A stretch of 64,000 nucleotides of DNA, taken from Ophiosphaerella korrae. Its lineage: Eukaryota > Ascomycota > Dothideomycetes > Pleosporales > Phaeosphaeriaceae. Location of the stretch: the NCBI GenBank assembly GCA_028456385.1, contig JALNQF010000214.1, forward strand, positions 1 to 64,000, in the 5' to 3' direction. Under the pieces are notes generated by a model. The model searched no databases, had not been told where the DNA came from, and saw only the letters and a list, made by a program, of their open reading frames with translations. The translations under genes were made by a program, and so were the position numbers. Below are positions 21,990 to 32,100 of the stretch, piece by piece. The stretch's first letter is position 1; every line of letters begins with the position of its first letter.

Positions 21990-22531
21990 TAACATTCTTC
22001 CAGTCCAGTCCTTATGTAAGAGGCACCACTTAAGCCGTTCCTTCTTCATCTTCTTCGTCAACCCAGGCGTCTTCGTTGGCTTTGTCTTCTTGAATCCTGC
22101 CTTCCGTAAGACTTGCCACGCCGTTGTGGCTGATATCTGGATACCATCTTGACTGAGTTCACCAGCAAGGTCAGCACAAGACTCCTCTCTACAATGGTGG
22201 TCATAGCGTACAGCCTTGGCGGTTCTTTCTGTGACCTGATCTTGCTTTGATGGCCGGCCAGAATGATGGCCGTCCTCAAGATGTTCGTTCGATAACTTAA
22301 GTGGGCGCTCACTAGGGTCGAAGCCACGTTGAATTGCTCGTGCATATATTAAGTTGATTGTCCGTTTACCGATGCCTGTCATAAAAGTAATCTCATTGTT
22401 TGGCTTACCAGAAGCCTTCAAAGCAACGATTAACGCGCGAGTAGCTATATCATAAGACATTGTGTAGAGAAGAATTGAGCAATAGAGAGGAATAAGGTTG
22501 AGCATTTGGGGCCACGTCAGCAGCTAGCTGA

Positions 22532-22605
22532 ATTCGGATTGTGGCGCATGTGGCTTATTTCCAGAGGCTGGTGGGAACGGATTTTTAAAAGGCACCTCAT
22601 GCGCG
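22532..22605 (-). repeat. Mariner terminal inverted repeat D (points left)
   Basis: Carries TGTGGCGCATGTGGCTTATT and ends GGCACCTCATGCGCG before TA at 22606. It is the right outer end of element X, next to the start of the transposase frame. Confidence 0.7.
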
Positions 22606-25586
22606 TAATTTACTGATCTGTGACGCTCTCGCATTTACGTCTGAGCCACCCCGTATGAGTGCCTTAGCTGTCTGACTAAAGCCATTCAAATTCCCATACC
22701 AATGAGAAGTTGCATAATATTTAACTTGTCGTCTCTAATTATTGAACGCAGCATCTTGGTTGCCCATAGCTGCGGGCCTCCGCTTTGGTTGATATGGCTT
22801 TTCATACCGTACAATTTCTCTACTTTATTCATTATGCGCCATACATCGGTAGAGGTAGGAGGATCAAAAGATCCATTACTCATCCCATGATTAGACATCA
22901 AATTGTAGTAGCTGTCTATTGATCTTTAATTGAAGTCGCTATCTTCTGATATCCAATTGTAGTTGACTTGGCGGTTATATTTGAATGGCTCCACTACCAG
23001 CAGCCAACTCCATCGTTGACGCCACTGGAATAGAATTTATGAGCCTTGGTGTAGGTATCAAATTCTTTCTCATCCGTTGACCTTCCTCGAGGTACATGAA
23101 GTCTCGATGATGGTCAAGGAGGATGCGAACAGTCGCATCCACACGTCTAGACACTACCCAATGAAGAGCTGTCCAGCCATAGGCACCTACCATGAGATTA
23201 TTAGCGCCATTTTCAAGGAGTGCTTGCATTGCTGGAACGCTTCGAATAAAGCTTGCCCAAGTCAATGGCGACCACCTTTTTTCATCTTGACAGTTGACGT
23301 TTGCACCGTTGTTCAACAGTATTCGGATAGCATTACTATAACCATTTGAAGCCGCCCAGTCGAGAGAAGTCCATGACTAGCTGTCAGTTTCATTGATATG
23401 TATGCCGTGTTGTATCAGATCATTCATAGTTATCTCAAGCTCCCAATATGCCGCAGTGCGCAGCTCCTTCTGGCCACTGGGGAGAGTGGCGAACAGAGCA
23501 GCAATGATATCGCAATTTTCAATATTGTTTCGGCAATTTAGGGCCTTGAATACGCTGCCACGTAGATTGGAATCTTTCAATAGCCTCAGAATGGCGCCCT
23601 GAAACTCTTCTTCCACTCCAGCATTTGATGCACGTTTTCACCAGTTGCGCGATGCGTACTGCATGAATGGTAGCTGCTTGAATCGACTATTCATATCATC
23701 GAAAGTATTACATGGGCCTGATTTAAGATCGTCGAAGCATAGATAACTCAGAGCGGTTCGAGCGATGTCTTCATGAATTTTCGACGACTTTGCGACATGA
23801 CTGCGCCAAAAGTCGTAGGCCAGAGTATGGCCCATGCCGAAAGTATCTCGTTATTCGCCAACTTCCACCAAGCCAAGGCATACTCGAAGTAGAGTTGTGG
23901 CCATAACCATATTTTCTTCATCAACCTCTACATCATCAGGCTCGATGGCGAAGGCGTGGATAACTTCGGTCTTTGCCCATGGGCGTTCAGCGCTCACAAT
24001 CCAGCCAATGAGCCTATGCGCTATATCACGAAACGCCTTGGGCTGAGCGTCTATCCTTGCTACACTAGACTCGAAGGCGTCTTCCAGCTTTTTCGGAAGG
24101 TTCTTGAGCGCTTTTTGCATTCCCGTGATAGTGGGAAGATCCAGCAGCTGGTCCATAAGCAACTTGGCAAGCAGAGATCAGAATTTCTATCAGTGTGCGG
24201 CAGTGATAAATTCTCGAGAGTCCACCTGCAAGCCATCAGCACCTTCCAAGATCACTTTGGTGGTGGGACTGGTGTCCACTATAATATCAGCAAAATCGCT
24301 TTCCTGAAATCGATAACGAATATATCTGCGCAAATCTCCGGCGTCGGAGGATTTGAAAGGTATCATCAGGGCCCTTGCAAATGCCTTAAGCAGGTCATGA
24401 GATTTCCGACTCGTGACAAGAACATTACAGCCGGCTGATTGAAAGCCGCCGAGTAAGGGTGCTATTTGTCTTGTACTCTCGAGCTCGTCAATGGCATCGA
24501 CAACGACATAGAGTTTTCGTTCGCTCTGACACAGCTCGGCAAAAATATTTGCCAGGTCATCAGCCTGAGGGTCAGAGATAAGCTGACTCTTGTGCTGGTT
24601 AAGAGTCGATAGCATATCTTTGGATCCCTGGTACACTGCCTGCCGTAGTAGGCATCGCAGGATGGCCAGCTCTGCTTGCTGTCTCCGGGCTGTGAAATCA
24701 CAGAAATAATATGCAACACAGGAATCTTTTGAATTAACGTTTTTTGATAGCTCCTCGATTGCAATGGCCCTAGATGGTTAGCAGGCCGAGTACAGTGCGG
24801 AAGGAACAAGTTATTACGTGACGAGAGACTTTCTAACCCTAGATATAAGACCTTTAAAGACAGCCCACAGAATTGGTAAAATGCTTACGTGGACCGTAAC
24901 AATATAAGAGTGACGGTGGGCCTTTCAGCCACTCCTGGAACTTAACATGGTTGAAGAACCACTGGCCTGACCCACTTGTTGGCTTGGGCAATGCCTTTGG
25001 CAGCCCATCTTTTTGCTCTAATCAGTTTAGAATTGCAGCTTGCTCTTAATCTGTCATTCACATATCAACCACTCTGAAAATATATGAAGGGAAGGCTCTG
25101 AAGTAGCATGTATGAATGCATCGAATTGCTTGTGTACGGAAGATATTTTTGCCCTAATCGGGCTCTGAGAAGCGTAATAGGTGGGCGACCTGAGATACTA
25201 ACAAAGTAGTCGTGGCAATACAATCAGCGAAAACTCCACGAAAACGATGCACACCGTCAAATGCCCATTTGAAATCCTTTTCCTGAAAGGGCCAAAGGAA
25301 CTGGTTCGTATTCTTCTCTACTTTTGAGTGTTGGAGCGAGAGCTCTTGGTGGCAATCTTGAAGAATCGCTTTAGAGAGCGAAACGGAGTGCACGCCGTGC
25401 TCTTGCATTGATGTTTTGAGTCGAAGAAGGGCACCCGTGAGAGGCTGAGATCTCCTGTACGTATAACTTTCGTGTTTTGGAAGTTTTTTTAACATCAGAT
25501 AGGTAAATGCAGCCGAATTTGGTTAACTCGACAGCGATTCTAGCGAGTTGAGCCGCAGCTGCAACAAGGCCCACTACTTCAGCCAT

Positions 25587-26800
25587 ATTTCGTAGTAACA
25601 GGGAGGACTAAATGGGTAAATCTTGTTATTCAGAAAGAGAGATGAATAGGCTTTGAGAGTGGATCAAAGGGATAGATTACAATCTAAGTCAGCTACGATG
25701 CCAATGTTGCCAGCCAGCCTGGTGCTTCTGTTTAGGCAGTCCCGTAATACTCCGCCTCAACATTAAGCATAGCTAAGAGGGTGCGAAACTCTTGATTCTA
25801 TTGAGCAGTAACTCCTATAACCAAATTAACTATCCCTCGTATCGATAAGAGCGCCCCGCATCCTCCGTCTAATAGATAAAAGTTTTTTGGTGTCATTTTA
25901 TCGATCTAAAATTTGGGACTGTTACAAGTTACTTAATCAGTTGACTGGGTAGCTTTGTACGCCTACTTTTAGAACAAGCTGTACAAGCTTTTGACTGTGC
26001 GTACAGGCATACTAGTAGGATAGCAGACGATGGATGTTTTTGAGAGCTGTATTAAGTAGGAAGGAAGCAGAATAGCAGCTTCCAAGTACAGTGCTTGCGC
26101 TATTATATAGCAGAGTAGTTTCGCGTTTATTTATACTAATCTACCTTGCTTTTGTGTCTGTTGTAGTTATATATCATCTCTGGGATCCCGGGCAACTCGA
26201 CAGGCTCATAGCCAAAGGCTTTCTCAAAGGGCTACCTACTCGTATATGCTAGTGCTGGCCGTCGTTGATGCTCGACGCACTGAATACCTGCTCCGCCTTA
26301 CCACGTCCGCTAGAACCCGCTGCCGCACTCAAGGATTGCTGGTAGATGAGATTAGGTAGAAACGCCGTAAAATATGTGCCGGATTAGGGTTTCTAAAGTC
26401 TCTATTTTCTTATATTATCTGCAAGACCTAAAGTAAGAAGGCCCGTGTCTTAGATCCTCACAAAATGTCTTAGCGACTAATCTGGGAGTCTCTCCAGTAC
26501 ATTTTACCGCCCTAGGAGCGCCCAGAAGGTTTCTCCCACCCAATCCAAGGCATAAACTGCGTCTTAAGCCTCACAAAATCGTCAGAAAAGAAAAGAAACA
26601 TCAAGCAACAACATCAACCAGATCAGAAGCCAAGTCGCTATGCTCACAAAGTCGTATGCCATTCGCGTCTACTTCTACAATACACCGCACGTGTAGAAAT
26701 ACCCATATTCCATACCTCCATATATCATAGCGAAAACAACAGGGGTATAATAAACAAGACAAGTTAATCCAATCCAATCCAATCCAACACACACAACTCA
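25587..26800. other. Intergenic, nothing recognised
   Basis: About 1.2 kb between the NLR relic and the Cdt2-like gene. Raised AT content near 25850-26150; no credible gene, RNA or paired repeat was seen. A (CCAAT)n-like run, AATCCAATCCAATCCAA, lies near 26766-26785 in the probable 3' UTR of the next gene. Confidence 0.5.
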
Positions 26801-28756
26801 CTACTCGTCCTCACCATCACCATCATCAAATCCCTCCCCGCCAGCCCACCCACACCCCCATCGCCGTCCCTCTCCCTCGCCCCCAAGCCTCAACTCCCTC
26901 GCACCGGCTCCCTCCCTCCACCTCCTAACACGCAGATCATCGCCAACGCTAACCAGCGACCCATTCGTGGCCCACGCCACGCTTGTAACCTCTGCATCGT
27001 GCCCGCGTACAAGCGGGGTACCATGTTCGTAGATGGGAATGGTATCGAGGGTGCGCGATGACTTGCGTGGGAGGAGAATCGGGAGGTCGTCGTCATCGGG
27101 AGCGGAAGGGCGGAGCAGGGATTCGTCAGTGGGAAAGAGAATGGGCGAGCCGTCTGTAGACCCGACGGCCAAGAGCTCCGTTTTGTCGGCTTGGGGATAG
27201 CGGAGCGCGGCTTTGACGTAGAAGGAGCCGGCGTGGAATTTGGGGTGGCGGAAGCCGTAGAGGGGGCCGAGGCCTTCTTGGGCGAGGGCGGAGTAGCGGT
27301 GTTTGGAGGAGGTGAGGGTGGAGAGTTCGGGGGCGGTGCCGAGGATGAGGTGGGAGGTTGAGTAGGCGTAAACGGTGTTGTCTTTGCTGAGGGCGTAGAG
27401 GCGGGTGGCATTGCTGTTGAGGGTGAGGGAGTTAATAGCGAAGTGGCGGTGGCGGTTGTGGGATTCGGGATGGCGGGTGGTGGAGATGGGAATGGCAGGT
27501 CCTCGAAGAGAATAACGGCCACGAATGTCCCAGAGTTTGACGCAAGTGGAGGCGTCAGACGCCGTCAAGAGCAGATGCTGGCGGCCCTCGGGGAGAAATG
27601 AGAGAGCAGTGACAGAAATATCGTTGCGGCGGTTCGTGAGCTCGGTCTTGTTCGCTGGGCTGGCTTTGGCGGAGGCAGAGCTTCCGGTAGTTACAGCTAC
27701 ACCACTGTCGGCATGTGCAGCGGATAGAGTGCGAATGACGCTGGCATATGGGGCGTCTGAGCCCCAAGCCGAATGCACTGACATGTGTCCGCCTTTGCAT
27801 CTGAGGTCCCAGATTTGGACAGCACCATCTCGACTCGATGTTGCCACAATTTTGTCATCGCCGGGCTGGAAGCGCACTTGCTTGACCGAGGACCTGTGCT
27901 TGGCAAGAACGCTGAGCGTCTGCTGGGTTCGGACATCAACTATCTGGGCAGTCTGGTCACCTGAACCGGCCGCCAGGTAGGAGTCGTCGGGCGAGAACTG
28001 CATGTCCATGACGGCGTTGGTGTGGGCACGCCATGACACGTGAGCTTTGTCGAAATCGCCCTCGGAGTTGAGGAGGTGGATGTAGCCGTCCTCGTCCCCA
28101 ACGGCAAGCAGCGAGTTGGTGTTGCAGCTGGCGGTGCAAAATGGCGGGGCCTGGGGCAGGCTGTGGACATCATCTGCGGTGCTGTAGAAATCGGCCGTCT
28201 GCCCCTGCCACGAGGAGCAATGGTCTCTCCTGAAGCCCCTACCCACGCTGAGAAGGCCGCCAAAGGATCGTTGCAGCGTCCTTGAGGGACCGCCCAGGCT
28301 GCGTATCCGTCGTACCGGAGCTGGGAAGAGAGGAACACCTGGCTCGTCGAAAATGGGTGCATCTTCCAGCACGGCTACTGGGGGCGTGAGGTACCGTGAG
28401 CGTTTGGACGGCGATGATTGTGCTGGTGACGTTTCGGGCGACAGGTAGGCCGTTTTCCTCTTGCGAGATGATTGAGGAGTGCGCAGTGGGTTTTCAATGT
28501 CGACAAAATTGACCGTCTTGCGAGGCGTGGTGCGAGGCATGGCCTGGCTGCGATTGAGGGCTGCCCGGGTGATGTCCTGCAGCTGGCGACCCGACGAGGA
28601 GAGGGCGGTGCGTGAGGATCCATTCCTGGAATGCCGCGGGGTGAAAAAGCGAGTAAAGCGCTTGGGGGTGATGGGTGGCGGCCGCTTGGGCTTTCGGCTG
28701 CCTGTGGTGGTTGAGGCCATGAGCGGCGATGAAGGAATCATGTCTGGGGACGACAT
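26801..28756 (-). CDS. Cdt2/DTL-family WD40 substrate receptor
   Basis: An intact 651-residue single-exon protein. After a disordered basic N-terminus (1-185), WD40 repeats run from about 205 to 640: LAVGDEDGYIHLLNSEG, AHTNAVMDMQFSPDDSYL, AAGSGDQTAQIVDVRT, HRSSVKQVRFQPGDD and SSRDGAVQIWDLRCKGG. The SGDQTA and SSRDG(A/S)(V/I)QIWDLRC blocks are the marks of Cdt2/DTL, the receptor of the CRL4 ubiquitin ligase that destroys replication factors such as Cdt1 on PCNA. Residues 31-38, PKRFTRFF, resemble a PIP box except for the first Gln. Many SP/TP sites in the N-terminus (TPKR, SPETSP, SSPSK) suggest CDK control. It is divergent from RRP5, with start codons 382 bp apart. The Cdt2 assignment rests on motif memory; another nuclear WD40 protein is less likely. 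Confidence 0.82.
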   Translation of the reverse strand: MSSPDMIPSSPLMASTTTGSRKPKRPPPITPKRFTRFFTPRHSRNGSSRTALSSSGRQLQDITRAALNRSQAMPRTTPRKTVNFVDIENPLRTPQSSRKRKTAYLSPETSPAQSSPSKRSRYLTPPVAVLEDAPIFDEPGVPLFPAPVRRIRSLGGPSRTLQRSFGGLLSVGRGFRRDHCSSWQGQTADFYSTADDVHSLPQAPPFCTASCNTNSLLAVGDEDGYIHLLNSEGDFDKAHVSWRAHTNAVMDMQFSPDDSYLAAGSGDQTAQIVDVRTQQTLSVLAKHRSSVKQVRFQPGDDKIVATSSRDGAVQIWDLRCKGGHMSVHSAWGSDAPYASVIRTLSAAHADSGVAVTTGSSASAKASPANKTELTNRRNDISVTALSFLPEGRQHLLLTASDASTCVKLWDIRGRYSLRGPAIPISTTRHPESHNRHRHFAINSLTLNSNATRLYALSKDNTVYAYSTSHLILGTAPELSTLTSSKHRYSALAQEGLGPLYGFRHPKFHAGSFYVKAALRYPQADKTELLAVGSTDGSPILFPTDESLLRPSAPDDDDLPILLPRKSSRTLDTIPIYEHGTPLVRGHDAEVTSVAWATNGSLVSVGDDLRVRRWREGAGARELRLGGEGEGRRWGCGWAGGEGFDDGDGEDE

Positions 28757-29138
28757 TGCGCTTAGAATTGCAAAGAAATAGTATATACAGACAGCAATTC
28801 ACAAACGGCTACAGCGCAACACAGGCCACGGTTGATGATGGACGAAGATGCATGGGGGATAAAGGGCAGAGGAGGCGAGCAGCGGAGGCTGGTGATGTGC
28901 ACTGGCCCTGTCTCGTCGCGGGCTCGCGGTCGTGTTGCGGCGTGTTCGCGGTTCGTGGCCCCGACGTTCCACGCGTTAAGTGGCTGCAGTGCGTCAGCCA
29001 TTCTTCGGCACAGCAAACGCCGACCCGCCGACCACCCCAGTTTTATTTTTCCCATGCTCCAAACTCTTGGCTGTCGAGAAAAGTCTGGCGCATCTCGTCA
29101 ACACCAGAGAGAACGGTCACGAGACTTGGGGTCACAGG
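28757..29138. promoter_or_regulatory. Bidirectional promoter region of the Cdt2-like gene and RRP5
   Basis: The 382 bp between the divergent ATG codons must contain both promoters and both 5' UTRs. No TATA box was obvious. The RRP5 frame is open upstream of its ATG back to about 28980, but that part has no ATG and no conservation I can recognise. Confidence 0.5.
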
Positions 29139-32100
29139 ATGGGCGCAACCAAACGAAAGGCCGACCAGGGCAGCACCCCATCCAAAAAGGACAAGACTGC
29201 CTCCGCCGACCGCCATGCCAAGCGTCGCAAATCAGACGTCGCAGACGACACAGCAGCACCAGCACCCAAGAGCGTCTTCAAGGACGAGGAGACGTCGTTT
29301 CCGCGAGGCGGCGCCAGTGTCTTGACTCCATTGGAGCACAAGCAGATCCAGATCAAGGCGAACCAGGACGTGCTGTTTGAACAGGCAGAAGCCAGGCGCA
29401 CTGACAACCACGATGGCTTCAGCGACATGGGCTCTGAGGATGGCGAAAAGGCAGCGCCAAAGCCGTCCAAGAAGAGGCCGGCTAAGAAGAGCAAGAAGGC
29501 ACACGAGGACGGCGACACGGAGCGGGCCATCCGAGTCGAGGGCCTGAACTACAAGAAACTCACACCGGGCACCATCATCCTGGGCCAGATCACAGACATT
29601 TCCCGCCAGGACCTCATTCTCGCCCTCCCCAACAACCTCGTTGGCTACGTGCCCCTCACCACCATCTCTGAAAAGCTCAATGAGCGACTAGAACAGCTTT
29701 TGAAGGATGAAGAAGACGAGGACAATGACAACGATGGTTTCGAGGACGTGCGCCTTGAGGACATGTTTGCAGTGGGGCAATATCTACGTGCCTGTATCAC
29801 GGCCACCACGGACGACAGCGCAAGAGCGAGGAAAAGGCTCGAACTATCAATTGACCCCAAGCTGGTCAACAAAGGACTTTCCAAACGAAGAATGCCTATC
29901 AACAGCATGGTTCAAGCCTACGTTGTAAGCAACGAAGACCATGGACTAGTCATGGGCCTAGGCTTGGAAGACGCGCAGCTCAAGGGCTTCCTTCCCAAGA
30001 GCGAACTTGGCGCCAAGACTCAGCATAGCAAAGTGCAGGAAGGTGCCGTCTTCATGTGTCTAGTCACGGGCCTCAACTCTGACGGCCGTATCGTCAAGTT
30101 ATCGGCCGACCACGGCAAAGCCGGCAATCTCACCAAAGGCAATACTCTCGCAGAAGCGCCTACAATCGATGTCTTCCTCCCTGGTACTGCCGTCGAGGTC
30201 CTTGTTGCAGATAGCACAGCAAACACAGTTACTGGCAAGATACTCGGACTTGTTGATGCAACAGCTGATGCCTACCACTCTGGAGCCACAGAAAAGGGTG
30301 CTGATATGTCCCAGAAATACAAGATCGGGTCCAAAGCCAAAGCAAGAATCCTGTTCACTTGCCCAGAATCAGATCCCAAGAAAGTCGGCATATCATTGCT
30401 AGACCATGTGGTCGCCCTCTCGAATCGCATGTCTGGAAAGCCAAAAGAGCGCAAAGCTCCTCTCGACCTCTTACCAACATCTACTATAATCGACAACGCA
30501 AAGGTTGTGAAGGTCGCACCAACTCTTGGTGCATTTTTTGAGCTTGGTGTTCGAGATATTGTGGGCTTTGCGCACATCTCCCGTCTCTCAGACGATAGGG
30601 TAGATGTTTTATCAGAAGATTCTGGGCCCTACAAGCTGGCCTCAACACACCGCGTGCGCATCGTAGGATATAATGCGCTGGATGGGTTGTTCCAACTCTC
30701 CTTGGAGCAAAAGGTTCTCGATCAACCCTTCATTCGGATCGAGGACATCAAAGCTGGACAGCTCGTAAAAGGCAAGGTACACAAATTGATTGCTGATAAG
30801 AAAGGCGCAACTGCAGTGCTTGTACACCTTTCTGAGGGTATCACTGGTTTGGTCACCGAAATGCATCTAGCTGACGTTCACTTGAAACACCCGGAGCGCA
30901 AGTTTCGAGAGGGCGTTCCGGTAACAGCCCGGGTGCTGTACACTGAGCCTGCCAGGCACCAGATACAACTCACTCTGAAGAAGTCCTTGGTCAACTCAGA
31001 TGCTGAGCCATGGACAGATTACTTGACAATTACTGAAGGCGCCAAGGGGCCTGGTATACTTGTGGACGTTCGACAAAATGGTGCAAAGGTTCGCTTCTAT
31101 GGCGATGTCACAGCATGGCTCCCAGTTGCAGAGATGAGCGAGGCTTTCATGAATAACGCTACACAACACTTTACAAAAGGTCAAGTCGTAAACGTTCGCG
31201 TACTTTCCATTAACGCCGAGGACCGTCAAATGCTGGTTTCCTGTAAAGACCCTGCCGCAGTGGATCCAAATAAGGAGGCTGCTTTCAACGCTCTTAACCC
31301 TGGAGATGTCGTAAAAGGAACTGTAGTAGAAAAGTCTGATGACGTGGCCACCCTGGACCTTGGTCATGGTGTCAAAGGCGTTCTTCGTATTGGCCATTTA
31401 ACTGATGGTTCAGAGAAAAAAGACGCATCAACGATGAAGAAGATTCGTGTAGGAGGTACACTTGAAGATCTAGTGGTCCTCAGCAAGCTCAGCAGGGCCA
31501 AGAGCGCCACCGTATCCAATAAACCCAGTCTTCGCAAAGCTGCACAAGCATCCAAACTCGTCACGAACGTTGAAGAGTTGCACGCTGGAGAGATTGTGCA
31601 TGGCTTTGTGCGCGGTATCCTCCCGGATAAGGTGTTTGTCGAATTTGGGAACAGCGTTAGCGGTGCCATTTTCAAATCACAAATGACAGAAGAGATGACA
31701 CTTGCTCCAAACTTTGGCCTGCGAAAGGATCAATCTATCACGTGTCGTATCACGCACGTAGACCCTGCCAAAGGCCTGTTTTGGCTATCCATGAAGCTCG
31801 CTCCTAATACAGATGAAGATACAGTACCTAAGCCAACAGCACCTGCCGGCCAGATGATGGTAGAGCCTGTAGACCCAAGTGTCACAAATACTAGCGACAT
31901 CGACTTTGGAACTACCCTGAAAGTCCGCATTCGATCTGTCAAGAGTACGCAAGTCAATGTCGAATTGGCGGAGAACGTTTACGGACGCATTTCGGTTGCA
32001 GAGTTGTTCGAATCATGGGATGCCATCCCAGACAAGAGACGCCCTACATCGCATTTCAAAATGAATCAAATTGTCGACGCTATGGTATTAGGTCGACACG

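Larger units (their letters stand above)
20705..22607 (-). mobile_element. Tc1/mariner-like element X with nested, inverted content
   Basis: The complex is flanked by TA at 20705-20706 and 22606-22607, the target duplication of Tc1/mariner elements; both outer ends begin CGCG just inside the TA. The minus strand from 22460 encodes the transposase N-terminus (SYDIATRALIVALKASGK, a helix-turn-helix, then GRPSKQ) up to CLLHKDWT near 22015. The catalytic and C-terminal part lies inverted on the plus strand from 21338 (IWSKIYVILLHRRGGYRI, stop, RKVDEAFIRSCIRER, SPDLNAIKPPWLWVKR, DLPQAKIQAWIERIP, LEGGNEYKEGR). Several in-frame TAG codons sit where the family has Trp. The element splits the ankyrin NLR relic between KLR and LLKHG. 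Confidence 0.72.
19942..25586 (-). pseudogene. NACHT-ankyrin NLR, interrupted by transposons
   Basis: Read from 25586: MAEVVGLVAAAAQLARIAVEL, a fungal STAND N-terminal domain, with a frameshift in an A7 tract (25487-25493) before LPKHESYTYRRSQPL. Further on come GQWFFNHVKFQEWLKG and LLYCYGPR (about 24890-25010), then IAIEELSKNVN, KLYVVVDAIDELES (Walker B) and NVLVTSRKSHDL. The P-loop GxxxxGKT expected between the last two exons was not found. Downstream are MQKALKNLPKKLEDAF, RLIGWIVSAERPW and many ankyrin repeats (GANVNCQDEKRWSPLTWASF, GWTALHWVV, GSDVNARAS). The ankyrin run stops at 22606, where a mariner complex is inserted, and resumes at 20706 with LLKHGADPF and CGWNPLHFAAF. It ends near 19942 after RFQGYEDIWRRIRPW, with one stop in the last repeat. 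It is no longer functional as a single gene. Confidence 0.75.

Noticed and set aside
28980..29138. RRP5 start upstream of the ATG at 29139
   Set aside because: The extra codons begin with GTG, contain no ATG and show no S1 or nuclear-signal features.
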